Positions 13,035 to 20,876 of a DNA stretch of 20,876 nucleotides are shown here, in pieces. Source of the DNA: Oscillospiraceae bacterium (GTDB lineage Bacteria > Bacillota_A > Clostridia > Oscillospirales > CAG-272); assembly GCA_015064665.1 (NCBI GenBank), contig SVRU01000047.1, positions 1-20,876 on the forward strand, given 5' to 3'. The stretch's first letter is position 1. Each line of letters opens with the position of its first letter. The notes beneath the pieces are model-generated. The model had not been told where the DNA came from. It saw only the letters and a list, made by a program, of their open reading frames with translations, and did not search any database. Both the position numbers and the translations under genes were made by a program.

Positions 13035-14300
13035 ATGAATATAGCGTTAGATGAGGCAATTACCCAACACGCTAACTTAATTCAAGTTCTTAGATTGCAT
13101 CCTGGTTTAGATAAAAATAGTATTGCAGAAAAAAATAACGTATCCGCTCCAACTGTATATAAAGCTCTTGAAGATTTGAGAAAGAGAGAAATCATTTATA
13201 ATGACGACTCTGTAAACCCTAATATCGGTCAATTTATGGGAATTTCAATTGGAGCTACCGTATGCAAAATTGTTTTTTTGAATTTTGATTTTAAAGAATT
13301 TCCTATTAATTGTTTTAAAAAAGAATTGCAAAAATCGTTTAATAATAAATCTATTGTAGAAGACTTAAATGATATATGCAATTATATTTATTTTAAAACA
13401 CCAACCAGTTTTAGTGAATTAAAGGAATATCTTAATGTCGTTCTTGAAAAAATTAAAATATTCATCGAGGAAAGTAAACTTAATTTGTTAGCAATCGGTA
13501 TTTCAAGTACTGGCATAGTTGATGAAAAAAACCAAATTATATATCAATCACATAATTTGCCTTATTTAGAAAAAAGAAATATTTCTGACTTTTTTTACAT
13601 AGATAAGAAAGATTTTCTTCGTAATAATAATATTCCTTTCTTTTTAATCCAAAATAGTACCGCTTCTATAATATCAGAAAAAAATAATTTATACACTTCA
13701 AATCCAGAGTACAGTAATAGCAAAAATATTGCTTCTATATACTTAGAATATGGTCTAGGCGCTGGATTTATAGTAGACGGAAAATTATTTACCGGTGAAA
13801 ATGGTTATGCTGGTGAAATAGGACACACGCCCACTCCAGCTTCACTGTTATATAAGTTTAAAGATTTTATAGATAAAATCGGTTTTGACACTAATAGCAA
13901 GTGTGTATGTAATTCTATTGGGTGTTTAGATCATATTATGCGCTCAGTAGTGTTTAACAAGTCAAAAATCAATTTCAAAGATATGAATAGTAATGAAATA
14001 CGAAACTTTTTAGAGTCTAATCCTGAACAAGCTCAATTTTTAGGAACACTACTCGGATATATTACAAATATGCTTGCAGCAATTTTAAATATAAATTTAG
14101 TTGTATTCACTGGAAAATTATATAAAAGCACAGATCTATTATATAAATATATTGAGCAAACAACAGACGAAAGCAATCTAAAATTCAATCGAGGGGATTG
14201 CAAAATATATACGTCCGATAAAGGTACTTTATCTCCTGCACTCGGTGCAGCCATGTACTCATATTATAAAAAATATTCCTCTAGCTTAGACTGGAACTAA
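13035..14300 (+). CDS. ROK-family transcriptional regulator
   Basis: The protein is 421 aa. Residues about 12-58 form a winged helix-turn-helix (PGLDKNSIAEKNNVSAPTVYKALEDLRKREII). The ROK domain starts near residue 65. The zinc signature is present as GEIGH (about 260-264) and CVCNSIGC (about 290-297), and GLGAGFIVDGKLFTGENGYAGE is typical ROK sequence. The kinase hallmark D-x-G-x-T/K is degraded (GISIGATVCK), and the catalytic Asp of the END/NDAN motif is replaced (QNSTAS), so it should bind a sugar but not phosphorylate it, as known for ROK repressors. ATG 13035 is chosen because AGGAGG lies 7 bases upstream; an in-frame TTG at 13008 is poorer. No sugar operon is adjacent, so its targets are unclear. 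It is strongly AT-rich. Confidence 0.88.
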   Translation: MNIALDEAITQHANLIQVLRLHPGLDKNSIAEKNNVSAPTVYKALEDLRKREIIYNDDSVNPNIGQFMGISIGATVCKIVFLNFDFKEFPINCFKKELQKSFNNKSIVEDLNDICNYIYFKTPTSFSELKEYLNVVLEKIKIFIEESKLNLLAIGISSTGIVDEKNQIIYQSHNLPYLEKRNISDFFYIDKKDFLRNNNIPFFLIQNSTASIISEKNNLYTSNPEYSNSKNIASIYLEYGLGAGFIVDGKLFTGENGYAGEIGHTPTPASLLYKFKDFIDKIGFDTNSKCVCNSIGCLDHIMRSVVFNKSKINFKDMNSNEIRNFLESNPEQAQFLGTLLGYITNMLAAILNINLVVFTGKLYKSTDLLYKYIEQTTDESNLKFNRGDCKIYTSDKGTLSPALGAAMYSYYKKYSSSLDWN

Positions 14301-14326
14301 TTCTCTCTTTGGTATCATATTGAGTT

Positions 14327-14367
14327 AAATAGTCGCAATAGATTTCTTATGTCTATTGCGACTATTT
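14327..14367 (+). terminator. terminator of the ROK gene
   Basis: A 16-bp perfect stem (14327-14342 with 14352-14367), AGTCGCAATAGA/TCTATTGCGACT at its core, has a 9-base loop and is followed by TTG. It also lies just past the end of the convergent recombinase gene and may serve both. Confidence 0.85.
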
Positions 14368-14437
14368 TTGTAATGACTATGACTATTTATATATACGATT
14401 ATTATTACTAAATATAGAACAATCTATTTCTCCAAAT

Positions 14438-16051
14438 TCAAATATTTATACTACCCCTCATTCCACCTTTCAATACAACTTCCATCGTCTTATTTGGCAT
14501 AACCGTTATCACTTCAACCAATCGCCTAACCAATACATCGTCATACTCTGTAAAGTCAGTATCATCATACTCTTTCATAGCTCGTAAAAATCGCTCTATT
14601 TCAGTAGATACATTTTCGCTTGTCACAGTCTGTACTTTTGCCAATCGCAGTTGCTCGCGGAGTATGGCTATCTTCTCATATGTAGCAACGATTGCTTTCT
14701 CATATTTTTCGGCATCTCCAAGAGTAGCCTCTTCTTTTTCCATCAGCATATCGATCTCGTCTTGATATATACGTATCTGATTCTCTATAGCATATGCATC
14801 AAGAACTTTTTTATCTCCTGTAATCGCATACTGCAAATTTGTTCTGCAAAGGGTTATTACTTCTTCCCTATTGCTCATCATATCCGATAAGCATTTGCAA
14901 ATAGCAGTATGTAATTTTGTTTCTTCCAATCCAACTGCATCGGTACAACGATGCTCTATCCTCCCTATACAACGCCAAATATGCTGAACTTTTCCCTTGA
15001 CTGTTTTCCCCGTTCTGCGATAATGGCTACCGCAACACCCACAGATTAAAATATCAGTAAGCGCATACTTTGAACTGTACTTGCCTCTTTCGGTTATTCC
15101 CTGTTCTGATTTCTTACTTTGATTGTTTCTACGTGAAAATTCAACTTGAACAGCGTTAAATGTATCCCTATCAACTATAGCTGTATGGTTATTGCTTATG
15201 AGATATTTTGTAAGTTCGCCATTGTTTGCCTTTGTCCTTTTAGATATAGAATCGACAACGTATGTTTTTTGCAGAAGAATATCTCCCACGTATTTTTCAT
15301 TTGATAAAATATCCCTCACTCGGTTTTTGTTCCATTCTGTTTTACCAGAGAATGTTAGTATATGATTGTCTGTTAAAAAACGACTAATCATCAAAATACT
15401 TTTCCCGTCAAGAAACTGTTTGAATATCTCACGCACGATTTCGGCTTCTTCTGGTACGATTTTTGGAACTCCGTCATCACCTCTGCGGTAGCCATAGCAA
15501 GAGAAATTCGTACCGTAAGTTCCGCTTTTCATACTCTGACGAATACCCCATCTTACGTTTGCCCCTATATTTTCGCTTTCAGACTGAGCAATTACGCTGA
15601 ATAACCCTATAAGTGTTTCATTCTCCGCTTTAAGAGAATCTATTGCCTGTTCCTCAAAGTATACGCCGACACCCATGGCACGAAGTTTTCTTGTCCAACT
15701 TAAACTGTCGACCGTATTTCTTGCAAAGCGCGAAATAGACTTTGTGAGAATATAGTCAACCTTGCCTTTTTCGCAATCGCGCATAAGGCGAAGAAAATCT
15801 TTTCTCTTTTTTGTCGATGTTCCCGTTATGCCTTCATCGGCATAAATACCTGCAAACTGACTGTTCGGGCGCTTTGCTATAGCATCTGTGTAATATGCTA
15901 TCTGAGCTTCATAACTGTTAAGCTGGTCGTCATCGTCGGTTGATACGCGGCAATATGCGGCAACTCTCATCACCTTGAACTCGTTTCTGCCTTTGGCAAG
16001 CAACGGGTTCGCTTCTATTTTTGTAACTGTTCTCGCAATCATTTCACTCAT
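14438..16051 (-). CDS. large serine recombinase
   Basis: The protein is 537 aa. The resolvase domain runs from about residue 28 to 170: VAAYCRVSTDDDDQ, with the nucleophile Ser near 37, then GIYADEGITGTS and KSISRFARNTVD with the conserved Arg residues. The recombinase DNA-binding domain spans about 185-295 (YGYRRGDDGVPKIVPEEAEIVREIFKQFLDG). A zinc ribbon follows (C337/C340, C361/C369), then a coiled-coil C-terminal part (about 400-480). It catalyses site-specific strand exchange through a Ser-DNA link, for integration or excision of the element. AGGAGG lies 7 bases upstream of ATG 16051. The start overlaps the end of the preceding gene by 8 bases. It is the last gene before the AT-rich ROK region, so an attachment site may lie close to 14368-14437. 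Confidence 0.93.
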   Translation of the reverse strand: MSEMIARTVTKIEANPLLAKGRNEFKVMRVAAYCRVSTDDDDQLNSYEAQIAYYTDAIAKRPNSQFAGIYADEGITGTSTKKRKDFLRLMRDCEKGKVDYILTKSISRFARNTVDSLSWTRKLRAMGVGVYFEEQAIDSLKAENETLIGLFSVIAQSESENIGANVRWGIRQSMKSGTYGTNFSCYGYRRGDDGVPKIVPEEAEIVREIFKQFLDGKSILMISRFLTDNHILTFSGKTEWNKNRVRDILSNEKYVGDILLQKTYVVDSISKRTKANNGELTKYLISNNHTAIVDRDTFNAVQVEFSRRNNQSKKSEQGITERGKYSSKYALTDILICGCCGSHYRRTGKTVKGKVQHIWRCIGRIEHRCTDAVGLEETKLHTAICKCLSDMMSNREEVITLCRTNLQYAITGDKKVLDAYAIENQIRIYQDEIDMLMEKEEATLGDAEKYEKAIVATYEKIAILREQLRLAKVQTVTSENVSTEIERFLRAMKEYDDTDFTEYDDVLVRRLVEVITVMPNKTMEVVLKGGMRGSINI

Positions 16052-16898
16052 TTTCTTTCCTCCTGCTATGTATGCTTAATCCGCTTTTTAATATAAGGGT
16101 TACTTCTCCCAAACCGTCAATAAGTATTTTATCCACTGCTCTGTGTATAAAATTCTCATCAAGCTTTTCTTGTATCTCCCGATACTCCTCCAAAATCTTT
16201 CCCGAAAGTTTCTCGTTAATTACTACATTGCAACAGTCAAATTTAGCAGAGGCACAATCCAATATTATATTTGCCACTGTCTTAAACTCCACGTTGGCTT
16301 GTCCCATCATCCTGTAAATATCGTTTGTCATTCTCATAACTTCCATTGTAGGAATGTATTTAGAATTTGTATCGGGTATTTCTTCTATATATTTCGGTAT
16401 ATTACCAATCGCTCTGACTATACCGCCGAATACGGTAATATCATCAAGATAAACATCGCACTTGCAACCGCCCGAGCAAAGCCATTTTTCCTTTGTGCTC
16501 CACTTGTTTTTTCTGTTGTATTTTTTACCGCAGTGAGAACAAACAAGTTTGCTTTTAATAAGCGACGTAATCGCTGGAAGCTCCGCTTGCTTGCAGCTTC
16601 GTTGTTCTCGGCAAATCTTGGCTTGACGGTATATTTCTTCGCTTATGATACCGGGATAATCGCCACGGCCTACATAACGCTCATCGTCTATGGTACGAGC
16701 AATCATATTTTTATTCCACGGCGCGTTATCTTCATAATATATAATATTACGATGTGATAAAGAGTCTGCAATCTGTTTGAACGTTTCTCCCGATATATAT
16801 TTATCGAAAATTTCTTTTACGATTTCAGCTTCGGATGACTTTATTAGCGTATACCCTCTCTCTACCGTGTATCCAAATGGGATTTTTCTTATGCACAT
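16044..16898 (-). CDS. recombinase-domain protein lacking the catalytic serine domain
   Basis: The 284-aa protein begins directly at the recombinase DNA-binding domain: IPFGYTVERGYTLIKSSEAEIVKEIFDKYISG (about residues 6-37), then WNKNMIARTIDDERYVGRGDYPGIISEEIY. A zinc ribbon follows (C120/C123, C141/C145) and a C-terminal part. No resolvase domain, hence no nucleophile Ser, is present, and none lies upstream in another frame because the previous recombinase gene overlaps the start by 10 bases. ATG 16898 has GGAGG inside the preceding gene. The gene has no frameshift or stop, so it seems a maintained protein rather than a broken gene, possibly an accessory DNA-binding subunit controlling site choice or direction. 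It overlaps its neighbours at both ends, which implies coupled translation. Confidence 0.85.
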   Translation of the reverse strand: MCIRKIPFGYTVERGYTLIKSSEAEIVKEIFDKYISGETFKQIADSLSHRNIIYYEDNAPWNKNMIARTIDDERYVGRGDYPGIISEEIYRQAKICREQRSCKQAELPAITSLIKSKLVCSHCGKKYNRKNKWSTKEKWLCSGGCKCDVYLDDITVFGGIVRAIGNIPKYIEEIPDTNSKYIPTMEVMRMTNDIYRMMGQANVEFKTVANIILDCASAKFDCCNVVINEKLSGKILEEYREIQEKLDENFIHRAVDKILIDGLGEVTLILKSGLSIHSRRKENE

Positions 16899-18451
16899 TT
16901 CCTTTTAACCTCCACTCCCTCTTTCAAGAGAAGATTTCCTTTAAGTACAAAAGTCAAAATACCGTTATGACTTACCAATATTTTTTCAACAATAGCCTCA
17001 AACATTTCAACGTCAAAATCAATAATCGCCGTGGGATATTCCTGCAAAGTATCTTTAAGAAAGCGAAACTTATCGACTATCTGCTCATTTTCATTCTCGG
17101 AAATGAGCTTTATTCTTCTGCTGCGAAGCTCTGTAAGCCTTGATTTTAGTCTGCTTGTTTGTTCCATATATGAAATCTCGTCCATAATCTTTCTCTCGCG
17201 GTATTTTTCATATCTATTGTTTTGCTCGCAAAGCTTTGATATTTCAATATCTATTTGCCGTATCTCATCATTTTCTCTCAAATGCCTTATTCTCAGCTCT
17301 TCCATAAGCGATATTGTTGAATCCAAAATCTCGTTTTCAAAATACCGTAACTTATTATACATACGAACAAAGGCATCGAATATATCCTTTTCCGATAAAT
17401 TAGGTCCGGAACATTCATAACCGGAATTACCTTTTCTTGAGCAGACCCAATAGCCTATACCGCCAAGTGACTTATACTTATACGACCAACCGCATTCCTC
17501 GCAAACTATCATTCTCGACAAAAGGCGCTTTGTAGCTTCCTTGCGTTCAACTTCGGCTTTCTTTTTGAACATATCTTGAACCGCTTTGAAATCTTCCTTG
17601 GATATGATCGGCGCGTGTGTATTTTCAACGTAGTATTTATCAAGCTCGCCTTTATTGACGATATTTCTTAAAGGAAAAGCCTGCGGAGTGTAGGTCTTCT
17701 GCATCATACTGTCACCAATATATTTCTCATTTGTGAGAATATATTTCACCATTGTTGCAGACCAATGGCTTTTTCCCGCAACCGCTTCTCGGTTCATTAT
17801 CCCTGCTATACCGTTTATACCCGTTCCCGAAAGATAAAGTGAGAAAATCCGCTTTATTACCTCCGCCTCATCGGGAACTACTTCAAGTTTTTGATCTGCA
17901 AGTCTATAACCGTATGGAGCACAGTATGTAAAAAACGTACCGTTCTCCATTTTCATTCGGTATGACGTAGCCACTCTGCGTGAACCTGCTAACGCCTCAT
18001 TCTGTGCAAACGCACTTTTAACATACAGTATAAGCTCGGAGTTCATTGTTTTTGTGTCGATGTTATCATTTTCAAAAACTACGCTTACACCGCATTCTTT
18101 TAGTTTTCTTATTGTTTCAAGACATTCAAGAGAGTTTCTTGCAAATCGCGACACACTCTTTACCAGCACTCTGTCTATCCGCCCAAGAGTACAATCTTTA
18201 ATAAGGCGCATAAACTCATCTCGTTTGCTCATATACGTGCCCGTAATTCCTTCATCGGCATAAATATCGACAAGAATCATATTTTTCTGCGCTTTAATAA
18301 AATCGTTGTAGTATTTCACTTGAGCGAGAAAAGAATTAACTTGGTCGTCTGAATCCGTGCTAACACGGCAATATGCCGCTACACGTATCTTTTTCTCCGC
18401 CTCAAGCCCTATTGTCGGTTGAATTATTTGAACTGTTTTTCTGTTATTCAT
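16889..18451 (-). CDS. large serine recombinase
   Basis: The protein is 520 aa. The resolvase domain (about 22-165) has VAAYCRVSTDSDDQ with Ser31, then DIYADEGITGTY and KSVSRFARNSLE. The recombinase domain (about 178-290) has YGYRLADQKLEVVPDEAEVIKRIFSLYLSG. The zinc ribbon is C317/C320 and C337/C347. A long charged coiled coil spans about 370-470. It is complete and probably active. GGAGG lies about 9 bases upstream of ATG 18451. It is only moderately like the recombinase at 14438-16051, so the two are diverged paralogues rather than a recent duplication. It is the first of the three-recombinase run and lies 64 bases after the 50-aa ORF. Confidence 0.93.
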   Translation of the reverse strand: MNNRKTVQIIQPTIGLEAEKKIRVAAYCRVSTDSDDQVNSFLAQVKYYNDFIKAQKNMILVDIYADEGITGTYMSKRDEFMRLIKDCTLGRIDRVLVKSVSRFARNSLECLETIRKLKECGVSVVFENDNIDTKTMNSELILYVKSAFAQNEALAGSRRVATSYRMKMENGTFFTYCAPYGYRLADQKLEVVPDEAEVIKRIFSLYLSGTGINGIAGIMNREAVAGKSHWSATMVKYILTNEKYIGDSMMQKTYTPQAFPLRNIVNKGELDKYYVENTHAPIISKEDFKAVQDMFKKKAEVERKEATKRLLSRMIVCEECGWSYKYKSLGGIGYWVCSRKGNSGYECSGPNLSEKDIFDAFVRMYNKLRYFENEILDSTISLMEELRIRHLRENDEIRQIDIEISKLCEQNNRYEKYRERKIMDEISYMEQTSRLKSRLTELRSRRIKLISENENEQIVDKFRFLKDTLQEYPTAIIDFDVEMFEAIVEKILVSHNGILTFVLKGNLLLKEGVEVKRKCA

Positions 18452-18515
18452 TATCTCGCCTCCGTTTCTACTATCATTTTATTCTTTTTTTGAAATCACG
18501 CAAGGATGCGATTTT

Positions 18516-18668
18516 TCAGAGGTCAACCACCCTGCATTTCATAGTTTCTGCATTTTTTCTGTTTAATCTGTCAAGAACATTTTTATCAAAATCTCCGCTT
18601 CGAAGCATTCGTCTTAATAAATCCACCGATGCAAGATATATCATTTCGTTCCTTATCGTTTCCGGCAT
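18516..18668 (-). CDS. 50-aa protein, SHOCT-like, coupled to the MazF-like toxin
   Basis: ATG 18668 overlaps the stop of the toxin gene by one base (TAATG), and GGGAG lies inside the toxin gene 8 bases upstream. The peptide begins MPETIRNEMIYLASVDLLRR, continues with MLRSGDFDKNVLDRLNRKNA and ends in CRVVDL. The layout, a helix with Leu-rich repeats, a short turn S/G-D-F-D, then a second helix ending in RLNRKNAE, resembles the short SHOCT-like proteins often found beside clostridial serine recombinases. Its role is unknown. Because it is translationally coupled to an otherwise lone toxin, it is the best visible candidate for an antitoxin; this is inference. A small hairpin covers its stop codon. 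Confidence 0.65.
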   Translation of the reverse strand: MPETIRNEMIYLASVDLLRRMLRSGDFDKNVLDRLNRKNAETMKCRVVDL

Positions 18669-19015
18669 TATTTCACTCCCATACTTATCTTTATTGCTTT
18701 GTCTATTTCACCCATCTTTTCAGTATCCACATGCCCTATACATTCCGTAAGACGCGATTTATCAAGTGTCCTCACCTGCTCTGCAAGAGCTACGGAATCT
18801 TTTGAAAGCATACTGCAATCTATCCCGATATGTGTAGGCATCTCCTTTTTCTTGTTGCACTTGCTTGTAATTGCAAGCACTATCACGGTTGGGCTGTATC
18901 TGTTGCCTTTGTTATTCTGTATAACCAACACAGGGCGTTCTCCCCCTTGTTCCGAGCCTATGACAGGGTCAAGGTCTGCGATGTAAATTTCTCCGCGCAT
19001 TATTTTTCTTTCCAT
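18668..19015 (-). CDS. PemK/MazF-family endoribonuclease toxin
   Basis: The protein is 115 aa, the normal length. MRGEIYIADLDPVIGSEQGGERPVLVIQNN (residues 6-35) and RYSPTVIVLAITSK (39-52) are the MazF signature. R27 and T50 correspond to the catalytic Arg and Thr of MazF (R25/T48 in Bacillus MazF, by motif alignment). KDSVALAEQVRTLDKSRL (about 72-89) is the usual C-terminal block. It should cleave RNA at short motifs unless neutralised. No MazE-like gene lies upstream: only about 100 bases separate it from the DUF6551-like gene, and these hold no ORF. GGAGG lies 12 bases from ATG 19015; the in-frame ATG at 19000 gives the more typical family start but wider spacing. Confidence 0.92.
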   Translation of the reverse strand: MERKIMRGEIYIADLDPVIGSEQGGERPVLVIQNNKGNRYSPTVIVLAITSKCNKKKEMPTHIGIDCSMLSKDSVALAEQVRTLDKSRLTECIGHVDTEKMGEIDKAIKISMGVK

Positions 19016-19115
19016 ATATTTTTCTTTCCTCCAATATGTTTTTCTTGCGTGTAATCACACGCTATGTAATCGGAACCTCCGTATATCAGAGGCCCCGCAG
19101 AGGATAATTTTGAGC
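19016..19115. other. 100-bp gap before the toxin gene
   Basis: It contains a small hairpin, GCGTG TAAT CACGC (about 19053-19067), and a CCTC..GAGG pairing (about 19076-19092). No ORF for an antitoxin fits. It may hold a toxin operator or promoter, but no clear -35/-10 pair was found. Confidence 0.35.
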
Positions 19116-19928
19116 TTAAAATTTAACAGGTAGCGGGTCAGATTCATTTTCATTGTTATATACATTAACAATGCGCTGAAGGGCTTTTTTCTTTCCGCCG
19201 CCATCCCCGTAAGTTCTTGAAATACGTACGATATCATATGGGTCAGTATGTGACAATTTAAGAATAAGCTTTCTGCGGTCATATTCACCAAAGTATATGC
19301 TTACAAAACTGCAAACAGCTACTATCACATCAGAAACCAAAGACTGTGGCGCTCCTTTCCATGCTCCCACGATAATTTTCAAGGCTTCCTTGTATTTCTT
19401 TTCTCCGAGCTTAACAAATTCTCTCATTGCCGTATTGATACATCTCAAACGGCATTTTCCTTTAACGTCTGAGTAACTGGGCTGAATATCAAATACGGCA
19501 TTTGCTTTTATAAAGGCAAGTGTTTCGTTATCACGCCCCATACTTTTCGCCTTGAGTGTCACACCCGGCGTAGGCTTTGAGGATATACCTGTCTGTGCCG
19601 CAAACAACATCGCTTCCTCCTCGGGTGTCATATCAAAGTACACTTTGCAGATAATATCTACGTCAAGCTCTTTATTACGGCTTTTTCGTGCAGCAATAGT
19701 ATGCTGTCCGTCAAACACGTAATATTTTCCGTCACGGTAGCTCAGCTTGGGTTCATTTGCGATACGCTCGTCAAATTCAGCGGCAATTCGCTTGACCTTA
19801 TTTTTGTCAAGCTTTCTTTGATATGTTGCTGTGTCGATATCGGCACTGTTTACACGCGCCATTTTATACATCAAATTAAAATCCCTGTCGCGTGTGGCTA
19901 CATAATTGTTATTATCAGAATTATTCAT
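19116..19928 (-). CDS. ParB-like/DUF6551-like protein
   Basis: In the 270-aa protein, the ParB/Srx-like core is visible as DKNKVKRIAAEFDERIANEP (about residues 42-61) followed by YYVFDGQHTIAARKS (about 69-83), where DGQHT replaces the usual DGHHR. A helical region with MTPEEEAMLFAAQTG (about 100-114) and a longer helical C-terminus follow. This is the layout of DUF6551-type proteins of phages and integrative elements. They probably bind DNA; some ParB-fold proteins bind CTP or act as nucleases, but no such activity can be assigned. Its ATG overlaps the stop of the upstream ParB gene by 4 bases (ATGA), so both are translated together. Confidence 0.75.
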   Translation of the reverse strand: MNNSDNNNYVATRDRDFNLMYKMARVNSADIDTATYQRKLDKNKVKRIAAEFDERIANEPKLSYRDGKYYVFDGQHTIAARKSRNKELDVDIICKVYFDMTPEEEAMLFAAQTGISSKPTPGVTLKAKSMGRDNETLAFIKANAVFDIQPSYSDVKGKCRLRCINTAMREFVKLGEKKYKEALKIIVGAWKGAPQSLVSDVIVAVCSFVSIYFGEYDRRKLILKLSHTDPYDIVRISRTYGDGGGKKKALQRIVNVYNNENESDPLPVKF

Positions 19929-20876
19929 TCCAAATCCCCTTCCACTTCAATGATAAATTTTTTCGCAGCGGTCATAAGCTCTCGCGTCTGGTCGCGGTAT
20001 TTAGGTTCTGTTATGAGTCTTGGGAAACGTGCGAGATAGTCGTTTATACTTTCAATAAACATATTCAATGTCCCGTACATCGAATGGATGATGCTTTGCT
20101 CTATCTCACGAGGAGGTTCGCCTTTCGCCCCGGCAGGAGCTTCTTTTACTTCCGCAGGGATTTCTTTTGGCTTATGCTCAACGGGCGCAATTTCAGGTTT
20201 CGCTTCAGTTAGAGGTTCATCATCTTGAAATACTCCATTTGCAAAAGCTTCTTCGATTTCACGTGCAATTTCCTGTTCTTGCCGTTCATCTTTAGGAACA
20301 AGCAATAGCTCCACGGCTTCTTTTCGTTTTTCTTTAGGAAGTCTTGCTATTTCATATAGCTCATTCTTTTGAGGCTTTATTTCTCCCGACAAAATCATAT
20401 CCCTTATTCCCGGATGTTCTTCTTCTGCCGCATCTATACCATTTGCAAGAAATTCAGATCTTCTTACTTTCATTCCCGAAACGTTACTTTCTTGTGCAAT
20501 TAGCTCGTGCGTTTTCAAGTGTTCATTTTGAACACTTGATTTTGCTTCCTCACTTTTTCTATCTCCGCCACGAATATCCTTTTCTTTGGAATATCTCTTT
20601 CCGATAAGATACTCTCGGTGTATTTCTGTAATATTCCGTCGTCCAAGTTGAGAACTGCATATCCAAGCAATAGCTTCTTCCTCACTCTCAAAATCCATTT
20701 CAAAAGTAGTAAAAGTGATTTCGTGATGTTTTTGCAGTATTTTATATCTTTGATGACCGTCAACAATAAAGCCTTTCCATACTTGAATAGGGTCTGTAAT
20801 TTTACCGAGTTTCAAGATATTTTCCTCAAGCTGTGCAAATTCTTCTTTTGAAAGCGGCGGAATTATCTGCTCAAAC
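19925..20876 (-). CDS. ParB N-terminal domain protein (5' end cut by window edge)
   Basis: The frame is open to the right edge, so the start lies outside; about 317 residues are visible. The ParB N-terminal domain shows IPPLSKEEFAQLEENI, GKITDPIQVWKG and FIVDGHQRYKILQKH, with the canonical DGHQR. An HTH-like stretch follows: THELIAQESNVSGMKVRRSEFLA. Then a linker rich in Pro, Glu and Lys (EIAPVEHKPKEIPAEVKEAP region) is probably disordered, and a helical C-terminal domain ends the protein. It resembles ParB-type proteins of mobile elements, which act in segregation or regulation of the element. No ParA is visible in the window; it would be expected to the right if this is a partition system. 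Confidence 0.85.
   Translation of the reverse strand, partial: FEQIIPPLSKEEFAQLEENILKLGKITDPIQVWKGFIVDGHQRYKILQKHHEITFTTFEMDFESEEEAIAWICSSQLGRRNITEIHREYLIGKRYSKEKDIRGGDRKSEEAKSSVQNEHLKTHELIAQESNVSGMKVRRSEFLANGIDAAEEEHPGIRDMILSGEIKPQKNELYEIARLPKEKRKEAVELLLVPKDERQEQEIAREIEEAFANGVFQDDEPLTEAKPEIAPVEHKPKEIPAEVKEAPAGAKGEPPREIEQSIIHSMYGTLNMFIESINDYLARFPRLITEPKYRDQTRELMTAAKKFIIEVEGDLE

Noticed and set aside
18452..18515. hairpin after the 50-aa ORF as a terminator
   Set aside because: The stem is imperfect and followed by A residues rather than T on the transcribed strand, so read-through into the recombinase genes is expected.
1..20876. CRISPR array
   Set aside because: No regularly spaced direct repeats and no cas-like genes were seen; the repeats present are palindromic and dispersed.

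Overview
The window reads as a chromosomal segment of a Bacillota bacterium, most likely a gut-type Clostridia. The evidence is strong AGGAGG-type ribosome binding sites, sigma-A promoters of the TTGAAA-17-TATAAT type, typical clostridial protein families (DUF5714, DUF4838, DUF559, ROK, large serine recombinases) and mosaic palindromic intergenic repeats. No rRNA, insertion sequence or CRISPR array was seen. Species cannot be named from the sequence alone.

Region 1 (about 1-6590), mostly minus strand and of moderate GC, is chromosomal housekeeping or accessory DNA. It holds a truncated cysteine-rich DUF5714 protein, an RtcB RNA ligase paired with a slipin/SPFH protein, and a tRNA-like sequence whose 3' half looks like tRNA-Asn(GUU) but whose 5' half is abnormal. 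It also holds small membrane proteins and a probable carbohydrate operon (small protein, DUF4838 glycosidase-like protein, TIM-barrel sugar isomerase/epimerase).

Region 2 (about 6590-10910) is a patchwork of small genes set among long dispersed repeats. Three minus-strand genes for unrelated membrane proteins (starts at 6586, 9054 and 10265) carry the same promoter. Just upstream of each promoter lies a copy of a mosaic palindromic repeat. Between two of the copies sit a DUF559/Vsr-like endonuclease gene and a GNAT acetyltransferase gene on the plus strand.

Region 3 (about 10910-14430) is very AT-rich. It contains a two-TM protein of unknown function and a 500-bp leader region with a 15-bp perfect inverted repeat. 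A strong promoter there drives a 13-codon peptide ORF, alternative hairpins and a 131-aa unknown protein. A ROK-family regulator that has lost the sugar-kinase catalytic residue follows. Strong terminators close each unit.

Region 4 (about 14438-20876), all minus strand, looks like one end of an integrative element that continues off the right edge. In transcription order it holds a ParB-domain protein (truncated), a second ParB-like/DUF6551-like protein, a PemK/MazF-family toxin with no recognisable MazE, a 50-aa ORF starting on the toxin's stop codon, and three tightly coupled recombinase genes. The middle recombinase lacks the catalytic serine domain. Genes here overlap by 1 to 10 bases, which implies translationally coupled expression of maintenance and excision/integration functions.
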